Of a DNA stretch of 64,000 nucleotides, positions 13,001 to 25,000 are shown one piece after another; position 1 is the stretch's first letter, and every line of letters starts with the position of its first letter. The notes beneath the pieces were generated by a model. That model was not told the origin of the DNA. It ran no database searches and saw only the letters and a list, made by a program, of their open reading frames with translations. The stretch lies in the NCBI GenBank assembly GCA_935421135.1, contig OW285190.1:5456001-5520000 (forward strand). Direction: 5' to 3'. The translations under genes were made by a program, and so were the position numbers. Origin of the DNA: Bugulina stolonifera. Taxonomy: Eukaryota; Bryozoa; Gymnolaemata; Cheilostomatida; Bugulidae.

Positions 13001-16000
13001 CCTCTCATTAATACCATAAAACTTGAAGAACGGAATCAAGCTATACATGTTCATGTATATGTACAACAGAGACTATTGTCTCTACTTGGAAAGTAACACT
13101 ACTAATATCTAAATAAACCTACCATTAGCCTTGGAGGACCACTTCCTGGTTTGGGTTTTCCACTTGCATTAGCCGGTGAACCAGCAGTGCCAGGTTTACT
13201 AGCTGTGGGACGTGGTGGTGGTGGACCTGAAGACAACAACAATATCAAATGACTTCTAATGCTCATACTGATCAAAGTAAACCATGATAAAGCCTTATTG
13301 TTATCAGTGATGATACAGATAGATGCATGTATACATACACACACAAATGCATCTATACACATACACAGGTTTCATCTATGCACATATACACACAGAATTA
13401 TCCAAAACCAAATAAGAAAGGCTGCTGTGCAAGTGAGACAACGGAAGAGTTTACACACAACAAGGCAAACTACACCATTTGCTCACAATGTATTTACTTG
13501 CAAAGCAATTACATAGCAATAGTATAACCACTATTCCCGTAGAGATAAGTACCTTTAGGTTTTAGCTTCTCCACAAGACCCTCTCTTTCTTTGACTTGGG
13601 CCTCACGGGCACCTTGGGCTTTCTCCAGCAGACGGTGTACGTTGTGCTGAAGTTTCTGGTAGAACTCCATCCCCTTCTGCTGCTTCTCCAGCAGATCTTG
13701 GTAGACATCGTAAGAGTAGACCAGGGCCTCTATTCTAGCCTGACGTCTGCAGACAAAAACAGACAGTATAGAATTATTTGACAGCGTTGTATACCTTCCA
13801 CAACTTAAAAGATGATAGCAAATATATAATATATTGTATGAACTGCCAGTGGCAGTCAGCCAAAAACCAGAGAGAGCAAAGTATGCTGAGAATGAGGGTG
13901 CCAAATCAATACAAACTGGTGTCTCAGTGAATCAGATTAAAATATTCAATGGAATGTCCCATTTCCACTGAATACTATGGAGTTCAATAGAGATCACAGT
14001 AACCAGGGTTAACCCATCAGTTATGAAGGCTAGTAGGGGGTACTGCGGCTCCTCCAGTAAAACAACAATACTCACTGGTGAAGAGTTAGGTCTATCTTCT
14101 GTCTGATTGGTACAAACTCTACGTTAGCCTTAGTCAGTGCATCTAGGATCTTAGGCTGGGCGTTCAGATACATGTTTATCTGCTCTATCAGACTGTCGTG
14201 TTTCTTCAGTTGTTCAGCAAACAAAGCCTGTAAATACAAGTATATGTGTTAGTGTCAACAGACATGGAGAGTCATGTGGGTCAGTCAGTAAGTCAGTAGA
14301 CGATCTAGTCAGTCAGTAAGTCAGTCAGTCAGTAAGTAAGTCAGTAAGTAAGTCAGTCAGTCAGTAAGTCAGTCAGTAAGTAAGTCAGTCAGTCAGTAAG
14401 TAAGTCAGTCAGTCAGTAAGTCAGTCAGTCAGCAAATCATCAAACCAGAGATAGAGAGCACATAGTATGTAAACAATAACTCAACATTATACGCATAGAC
14501 ACCTACCTGAGTACCATCGGGTCCACTTGTCACGATATTCTTGGTGATATCATCAGCAAGCACCTGTTCCCGTAGTTTGCTATAGAGGGAAGCACGTTGT
14601 GTCCTGACCTCTCCAATCTTAGAGAAGAGCTGCTTGATTCGAGATACTATGGCCATCTCTTCAGCAGCTGCAGATATATAAATGTTGTGGAGAAAAATCT
14701 TACAATAAGCGGCTCTTATACTTATGTTGGGAAGAACAACAGGCCACTATGAATCACCATCACCATTCATTTACTACACGGCTAAAATACCTGTTACTAC
14801 TACCGCTACTACTACTACCACTACTACTACCACTACCACTACCACTGGTACTACTACTACTGGTACTATTACTACTGTTACTACTACTACTGCTGCTGCT
14901 ACTACTACTACTGTTACTACTACTACTACCGCTGCTGCTGCTACTACTACTACTGGCACTACTGCTGCCGCCACCGCTACCACTACTACCAATACCGCTG
15001 TCATTGTCACTACTACTATGGCTACTACCACCATCAATACTTTAGCTACTCACCTAGAGCAGACTGAGGGTTAGGTAGGGCTGCCTTGATCTGATCTAGA
15101 GGAGACGCCAACAGGTTGAGGTTCTGTATATGGAGGTCCATAGCCTTGTGTAGCTCAGAGTTACTCTGGCTAGCCTTGGTGAATGCCTGCTTACACTTCT
15201 CCAGTTCAGTGCTGATGTCATCAAATCTTCCCTCGGTCCTTCTCTTACCATACTTGGACTGTAAGCACACCAGTACTTAAACTATAAGCACACCAGTACT
15301 TAAACTATAAGCACACCAGCACTTAAACTATAAGCACACCAGTACTTAAACTATAAGCACACCAGTACTTAAACTATAAGCACACCAGTACTTAAACTAT
15401 AAGCACACCAGTACTTAAACTATAAGCACACCAGTACTTAAACTATAAGCACACCAGTACTTAAACTATAAGCACACCAGTACTTAAACTATAAGCACAC
15501 CAGTACTTAAACTATAAGCACACCAGTACTTGAACTATAAGCACACCAGTACTTAAACTATAAGCACACCAGTACTTAAACTATAAGCACACCAGTACTT
15601 AAACTATAAGCACACCAGTACTTAAACTATAAGCACACCCGTACTTAAACTACAAGTGCTCCTGTACTTGGACTATAAGCACACTCACATTTACTCAGGT
15701 ACAAACAGGTGCACAGCAAGGCTAAGAATACTCTACTAGCCAATTGCTCAGCTACATCAAAACAAGATAAACCACAGAGCAATAAGGGATAACTTAGCAA
15801 GTTGAAGCAAACTGAACACTCTCTAGTATACTATTAGACCTACATCCTGTATAGGATATAATCTACATTATACAATTTATGCGCATATGAAGCATGTAAT
15901 ATGTAGACATCTGCCCAGTACTTACCTGAAATTCTGTCTCCTCGTCTGTCTCTGCCTGGAGGATACGTTCGGTCTGGTCAATCTCAGCCAGAGTGGAGGT

Positions 16001-19000
16001 GGACACAGCAGCCAGTTCTGTTAACATAACACAGTACATGTTACCCACAGTATACTTGTATGTACATACTGTGTAAATACGAGTCACTAAGTAATGACTC
16101 TACTACTGGTGATGGTGGAAACAGAGAAATACCAATATTAGTGCACCAAGATACAACTACGGAATGGGTGACTTAATCAACCCATGACTTTAATGCCATA
16201 TAATACCACCATAAGCAGAGGTGTACATACACCAGGACATGCTCCAATTCATATTGATGTACACAACATACAATCTATCACCATTAAACAACTGATAGCA
16301 ATAACTACCCAAATCTTATTCCACCACAAGATGTCACTAGTGCAAATCTAGTAGATGCTCACCATTCATAGCAGCTGTTAACTCCTTCATAGTCTCAGGT
16401 CTTACACTAATAGCTGCACATTTCGCAACCAGAGAGTCGGGTATCATATCAAACTCCGGCAATAGTTTATCTGGATCTATCTGTAGTGAGGCTAAGTATT
16501 GCCTGCAATACAAGTATAAATCGACATAATATAGCAATCTTTCTGAACTAAACATGGTTTTATACGCCAAAACCACCCTAGACTATATAGGGAGTGATAG
16601 TTATCCTTCACCCTAGACTATATAGGGAGTGATAGTTAGCCTTCACCCTAGACTATATAGGGAGTGATAGTTAGCCTTCACCCTAGACTATATAGGGAGT
16701 GATAGTTATCCTTCACCCTAGACTATATAGGGAGTGATAGTTAGCCTTCACCCTAGACTATATAGGGAGTAATAGTTAGCCTTCACCCTAGACTATATAG
16801 GGAGTGATAGTTATGCTTCACCCTAGACTATATAGGGAGTGATAGTTAGCCTTCACCCTAGACTATATAGGGAGTGATAGTTATCCTTCACCCTAGACTA
16901 TATAGGGTGTGATAGTTATCCTTCACCCTAGACTATATAGGGAGTGATAGTTAGCCTTCACCCTAGACTATATATAGAGGGTGACAGTTATCCTTCACCC
17001 TAGACTATATAGGGAGTGATAGTTAGCCTTCACCCTAGACTATATAGGGTGTGATAGTTATCCTTCACCCTAGGCTATATAGGGAGTGATAGTTAGCCTT
17101 CACCCTAGACTATATAGGGTGTGATAGTTATCCTTCACCCTAGACTATATAGGGAGTGATAGTTAGCCTTCACCCTAGACTATATATAGAGGGTGACAGT
17201 TATCCTTCACCCTAGACTATATAGGGAGTGATAGCTAGCCTTCACCCTAGACTATATAGGGTGTGATAGTTATCCTTCACCCTAGACTATATAGGGAGTG
17301 ATAGTTAGCCTTCACCCTAGACTATATAGGGAGTGATAGTTAGCCTTCACCCTAGACTATATATAGAGGGTGACAGTTATCCTTCACCCTAGACTATATA
17401 GGGAGTGATAGCTAGCCTTCACCCTAGACTATATAGGGTGTGATAGTTATCCTTCACCCTAGACTATATAGGGAGTGATAGTTAGCCTTCACCCTAGACT
17501 ATATAGGGAGTGATAGTTATCCTTCAGATTAGATTGTCATACTTACGCTAAGGTCTCGTCTTCATCCTCAATCCTCCCTCCAACCTCTCTCAGTAGTTTG
17601 GCCTTCTCTTCGCTAAAAGTAAACAAGTATATTGCCAGTCTCATCCTTGATAGACTAAGTATCTAACCATAGCTAGCACGTGTTCCTAGAATTTGTTTAA
17701 TTACAAGGGTGCATCACGTAACCAACAAGACAGTGTTCCTCTGACAAGACACAAACCATCATCTGTTCAGCTGACTTTCCTAGTAAACTTTTTCAACAGG
17801 ATGTCATATGATGCTACACTACATGTAGCTGTATTGTGAGATATTAAACTAGGCTGCACTATGCCACGACATACCAAATAGACTCACCTATATAGAGAGG
17901 AGGCCTCGTGTGCTTCCATCGGCACCAGCTTAGAGAATATATCAGCCCCAGACACAGTCTTGTCTGATATATCAAACCCCACACCCTTTACCAGTACAGC
18001 TCCTGGTGCATAGCAAGGTGAAGCATTAGCAAAATAGTTTTGGCACACTGCCAGTTATATAACCTAATGTACAAGGCTTGTATGACTTGATATCTGATAC
18101 ATATATAGTCGGAGGGTTCTTTATACAAAACAGAGAGGATTGTGGGACTTTTGAATAAAGAAAAATTTCTGGTTATACAGCAGTGATCAGAATCCAAGCA
18201 TTTATAGCAAATATTTTCATGGAATAACAAAAAACTGATGAAAACTAAAATTTAAAAATAACATGACCAACCTTTTATATCTGGCAGAGTGTCAAATGGA
18301 GGTACTTTAGCGTGGTATACAAAGTCATTCTCTTTCTTAGCTGCTATGTACTTTCCTGATACCACATCATTTATGAACTGTATTGATGTCTTTACGTCAT
18401 CACCCATTCCCTGCATAGAGAGTTATTGACCATACCATTATATAACAGTGTTGGTACAATAAAACAACTGTGCGTACTTGTAAATACAATCAGAAAGTAC
18501 AGGATATCATGCCATAGAAAACATTCAAGAAATCACATCACATCAGCTGTATTGTGAATGCCAAACATGGAATGCATGTGTGAAACACGACACAGCAACG
18601 TAATGTTCCCAGGAACCATACTATCCAACAAGCTGTCTACCCGCTGTACTTATAGCAAGTGTAGGTGAAGCACATGTACCTGCTTGTAAATAACTACCTG
18701 ACTAAGCTGTACACACTCCGCTAGCTTCTCAGAGGCTGCCTGAGCGTAAGCTAGCCTCTCACCGTAGTTACTTTGATCCTCTGAAAACAAGGTCTGGTAG
18801 TAGTAAGTTACACAGCGGGTGAACGCTACCTTCATCTCTATGTGTTTCTTCCACTTCTACAACAATACAGGGCTAGTTGCAGTCGAGATGGCTTATTGTA
18901 AGTGTACATATAATATTGCTCATGGACATGTATGTAAGGTTTAAAATCACGTGTGTAAAATATCCAATTCCGATTTTACCAGTTTACTGCCAATTCAATG

Positions 19001-22000
19001 ATGAATATAGCACCAACGGTATGCTACCAACGCTACCAGGTAACATGGTCTACAGATGAGGTTAAGTGGTAATGGAAACTGTTTACTGGAGTCTACTAAG
19101 TCTACCAGTGTACCGCAATAGTAAACGGTTTACAGAGCATGAACTACATCACGTTGGCATTACATAGTATTATAGACTATCATTGCTGGCTCTTACCTTG
19201 AATTTGGAGGACCCAAATACACTGGATGCTTTGCTATTGTTGAGATGGTCTAAAGATTTCCTATAAAAATCGGCACACTGCACTGCAACTTTGGCTGTAA
19301 TATTTGATTTCCTGTTGTCTGCCATTGATTTCTCGAGTATGCACTCTTGTGCTTGGGCCTGACAATATATAACATTGTGTAGAGAACAAGTAACCAGATC
19401 ATATCCATTTACTTCTAAACAATAGAAATGTCATGGGAAAATATTATATTCTAAAAAGAAGACTTTGTGTTTGCTTTATTCAGAATAACTTAAAATGAAT
19501 TGGACCATAGCTTGAAAAAATAAATTTGGAAAGTACAAGCACGACATCGTAAAGCTTAGAAGTACAGCGTAGGTTGATTCTTTCTACAGTTTATCTACAG
19601 GTAACTGAATATACAATAGGACATGTATGAGCATGTTAAATAGGAGTAGGCTAGACTGACCAGCATCAACTGTTCCTGGAATGAGAGTATTTCATATGTC
19701 CAGTCGGGAGCATAAGTAGAGTTGAAGTCATCTCGGACTCGCTGAAATGCCCAGGCAGCATTCTGCAGGTGAGTACATGATATCTTCATACCTGCACAGA
19801 AAATTATAAACATTACGACGAGGTACAGTGTTGCAGTCGTGGTTAACTCTCTATTTCCAGCAACATATGACATATTAAAGTCAATGAGAAATGATGCTTC
19901 TTATTCAGCTGTTAAAAAGTTCACATTTACCATGAAAATGCCGAGGCTACCCAAATCACAGGTTAACAAAGTATCTGCACAGAGCTTACCCTCAGCTGTG
20001 CTTCGATTGTCAGAACTCCCGAGGAAGGAATGAATGACAGCCACATTATAGAGAATAGCTGCTTTTTCAAACTCTACTTCATTGTGAGTGCTTGACTTTT
20101 CAGAGTATGATTCCTCCCTACAAGTATAGAGTAGCTAGTAGGTAGGTGGACTGTGAATTTGCGACTGTTCGAAAAAAACAGTTCGAAACAGGACATTTCA
20201 AAAATGGACAGTTCAACACCACACAGTTCGGAACCTCTAACCCCAAACCACCAGATTTCAACTAAGTTTTAATTCTAATATTACTTTTTATTTAATTAAT
20301 TAAATCAATTAATTAAAATTAATCATCTGTAAGTTGTGTTCATCTAAATGTAATCTACAGTTTCGAACTGTCCTGTTTTGAACCGTCACATTACTGTGGG
20401 CTGTATATATGAGATGGGTAGCATAGCATGTAGAAATATGTGCGGACATGATGCTGATGCAGTTTACATATCAGTGTAAATGATTATTATATATGGTCTA
20501 GAGTGGATAGAGAAAGCAACTGTAAAAAAGTTTGAAAATGTGATAATGAAAAACTTCATCCTGCCTACACTTATTGAATTTTGAACAAAATAATGAAAGC
20601 AATTATTATGTAAACTTATTTGCAGACACAAGCTATAAAGCAAATGTTGAAGTTAACTATAAATTGAGTGTTTTTTTCAAAGCTGAGTATAAGTAGACTA
20701 AACTGTAATAATGAGCCGTGGCTCTACTAACCAAGTAAAGCTCAGTCCAGGGACCTGCTGGCCAACCAAAAATGGAAACCGGTTCAGTAAGAAACATAGT
20801 TGACAGTAGTATCTCTTCAGTGTGGCACAACCGGTGTAGTCGAAAGGAGCATTACAGGCAGCCTAAACATAAACCATACAACTAACAGTGTAGGCCTACA
20901 ACAGTACTGACAACAAAAATATTTTCATTAGTTGACAATTACGATGTTAGTATAAAATAATTTGAATATTATTATAGCCGTTCAGAGCATCTTGAAAGAG
21001 TGGTAGTATAATAGCAGGCCTATTTATTTGTTCCACAAATAACTTAATTGAAAGTGTCACCTCTCGCAGATTATCCAGTTCTTGACATTCTTTACTATAG
21101 CCAGAGGCATCTTCATCAAAGTGTTCTGGAATAAGCTAAAAGTAACCATAAAATACAACTAATGAATACTCTGCGTAATGACTAGTCAAAGTTGAAAGAG
21201 CAGAAGCTCATACCCAGAGTTGGGTCCAAGTCGACTTGCAAGTCAACAAGTCAAGTCATTTCTAAAATTTTGGAGGCAAGTCAAGTCCAAGTCAAGTCAG
21301 TGCTGCCTCAAGTCAAGTCAAGTCAGCCGTCATGCAAGTCACAAGTCAAGTCAAGTCGAAATGCAAGTCAAGTGGAAGACAACTTCAAAAAAATTAACAT
21401 TTTCCAATACATCACTTTTTTCTTTTAGTAGGCATTCCAATCCATGAAAAACCTATGCCAAGGCGTAGCAGGGCATGTACATGTATGTTATGCAATCATG
21501 GTAAAGAACTAGTCTATATATTAAGTAGTATTATTGGCACGACGGTCGAGACTGGTCATATAGTATTATATACTGTATATTGTAATGGTAATACAGTGTT
21601 ACATAGCAGATAAACAGCACATGGTACAGCACAGTGTGTCCTCTGGCTAGTCCAGCAATTTAACTATAGTAATTATTGCACAGTACATTGTATTCACTAC
21701 TTACACCACACCTATGCTACACCTACACTACTTGCGCTGTTTGTACTTGTGACTATGCATTGTGTAGTCTCACGTACACACAGCCTAGATATTGCCTGAG
21801 TTGTGTATCCTCATAGCTAGCCTTGATATACTCTGAGTGCTACTAGTAGCACTGATCTAGTAAAAATGATAAATAGGTAGGCAATTGAGACCTTTTTTCC
21901 ATGTTGGCTAAACACTGTACAAAATTTTTATTTGTCAGATTGACCTGGTAGAATCCAAGTCAAAATCACAAGTCATTCATGTGTCCAAGTCAAGTCAAGT

Positions 22001-25000
22001 CACATTGATGCGCAAGTCAAAGTCAAGTCAAGTTAGCAAGTTGGCAAGTCCAAGTCAAGTCGACTTGTGACTTGACTTGGCAAGTCAAGTCGAATCTATG
22101 ACTTGGACCCAGCTCTGCTCATACCCCATGTAGTAGTGGCATACCATAAATTGGTTTTCATTCCCAGGCCCATGACCACTATTCCAGAGATGAATGTCTA
22201 CTAAATAGTAAAACTACTGCTAGCTACAACTATAATAACAATGACAGTGTTGTAGTGTTTGTAATAGCTTTGTAGCTAGTAGCTTTATAGCACTAAAGCT
22301 AGAGTAAGGAAATATATATAAGTATGCATGTATGTCTTAGGAGTCAGTGATAATGAGAATAAATCACGTCAGTACAACACTAAATTGGCGACGAGGATTG
22401 TTTCAACAGATATATTATAATGGCAACTGGTGGAATGCTGATTCCTAGACTGGAGGAAGATGGAGATGTGGAGGCATTTTTGGAACGCCTTGAATGTTAT
22501 TTCACAGTCGCAGGGACAGCAGATAATAGTAAGGTATCTGTCTTATTAATGGGACTCACATCCGAGCAATATGAAACACTAAGAAGCTTAGTATCACCTG
22601 CATTACCCAGTTCCATGGACTTAGCCGACCTAAAGACTCAACTTACGACTCACTTTGGAGCACCAAGGAATAGGAAGCTGGAAAGAATTCAATTTCGATC
22701 AGTGAGTAGATTTAGAGAGGAATCGTTAGCTGAATTCCAAGTGAGGGTGAGGAGAGCTGCCATGAAATGTGAGTTTGGTGATAAACTGGAAGAAAATTTA
22801 CTAGAACAGTTTATTGCAGGGATCAATAATCCAGGTCTATCTAGGAAACTCATTGAAAGTCAAACAGTTACCACTTTGACCGCAGCAGTTAATTTAGTTA
22901 ATACTGCTCGGCTGTTTGAAGAAAGCACACCAGTGATAAAAGATGAGATAGCTAAGGTAGACAACAGGAAAGAAAGGTCATCATGGAAGGGTGTTATCTG
23001 CTACAGATGTACCAGGACAGGACACATAGCCTCTGATGACAATTGTCCAGCAAAAGGAAGAAAATGCAAAGTTTGTGGAAATAATGGACATTTCGCGGGA
23101 TCCAAGTACTGTAGGAGTCATGGAAAGGATACACTTACAGCTGCTACTAATACAGTTATGGAAAAGACAGACAGTCATGAGCAAAGAACAGCACTGGATT
23201 GCTTTGGGTATGATAACACTATAAACAACATTAGAGGTGGTACACCTAAATGTATAGTTAATGTCGCAGGTGTATCAACCGAGTTTATTGTTGACTCCGG
23301 TGCTGTGAATAACGTTATTGGCAGACATACCTATCGTAGAATCAAAAATAGAGTGAATTTAAAGCCTGCTTCAAAACAATTGTATGCTTTTGGTCAGTCT
23401 AGCCCATTACCTTTACTAGGTCAGATTACAGCTAACATTTTTATTAATGGTAATAATGTGAAGGCTATAATTTTTGTATTTGATGGAAATTCTTGCAACC
23501 TTCTGTGTGCTGAAACAGCTAATGAACTAGGTATAATTAAGTTGAATACAGTAGGTAGTGTAGACAACATTATTGATATAGGAAGTTTTGTTAGGGCCAA
23601 ATACCCAGAGCGTTTTATAGGGGTAGGGAAGCTAAAAGGAGTTCAGATCAGGTTGCATGTTGATAGTGCTTGTGAGCCAGTTGCCCAGCCTGTAAGGCGT
23701 TTGCCTTTTGCATATAGAGCTAAGGTTGAGAAGGTGTTGCATAGGTTGATTGAGGAAGACATTGTAGAACCAGTTGAGGGTATAGGATCGACATGGGTTA
23801 GTCCTTTAGTGGTTGTGCCTAAAGATGGTGATGATGTTAGACTATGTGTTGACATGAGAAGGGCTAACAAAGCGATTGTCAGGGAAAGATATCCTGTTCC
23901 TACAATTCAAGAAATGTTAGTTGAATTGAATGGTGCCAAAGTATTTTCCAAACTTGATTTGAAGCAAGGATTTTTCCAATGTGAATTAGAGTCTGGTTCA
24001 AGAGACATAACAACTTTTGTCAGTCATATAGGCTTGTTTAGAATGAAGCGTCTAGGAATGGGAGTGTCATCTGCTCCTGAGATATTTCAATACACTATCC
24101 AAAAGGTCTTGAATGGTTTGAGTGGAGTTTTAAATTTAGCCGACGACATATTAGTATTTGGTACAGATGCAAGTGAACACAATGAAAGATTGATAAGTGT
24201 GATGGAAAGGCTAGAGAAAAGTGGCTTAACTTTGAATGGTGGCAAATGTCTTTTTGGGGTATCATCAATCAAGTTTTTAGGTCATATTATTTCAAATGAA
24301 GGCATATCTGCTGACCCTGCTAAGGTTAAGTCTATCCTATCTGCTAGAGCACCTGAAAATATCTCAGAGTTAAGAGGATTTTTGGGATTAGTTCAGTTTG
24401 TGGGGAGGTATGTTCCAGATTTAGCAAGGGTTGCTGCTCCTCTCTGGGATTTAACCAAGAAATCCCAAACTTTTTCATGGAGTAACGTACACCAGGATGC
24501 ATTTGTGGGCATAAAGAAGCTTATGAGTTCTAATCAAACGTTAGCTTACTATGACAAAGAATGTTGTACGACTGTTGTTGCAGATGCTAGTCCCACAGGT
24601 CTTGGTGCAGTCTTATATCAGAGACAAAATGGAGTTTCAAAGATAATAGCATTTGGGCATCGTCGACTGTCAGATGTGGAGACTCGGTATTCTCAGATAG
24701 AACGTGAGGCTCTTGGACTAATGTGGGCATGTGAGCATTTTCGGATGTATTTACTTGGCAAGCATTTCCGGTTAGTAACTGATCATAAACCTCTAGTGTC
24801 TATTTTTGGCAGTGCTAGTTCAAAACCAACTCCAAGACTGGAAAGATGGAGTATAAGGCTCCAGGCATTCGATTTTGATATCCATTATAAGCCAGGTTGT
24901 TATAACATTGCAGATCCAATGTCTAGGCTTAGTGGTTCTAAAGACAGCAATACAGATCCGGTGACAGATGATTCATATATTTGCTTAGTTGCAGAGCAGG

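Noticed and set aside
14724..15074. Poly-Thr, poly-Leu and poly-Val ORFs
   Set aside because: Translation of a trinucleotide microsatellite inside an intron.
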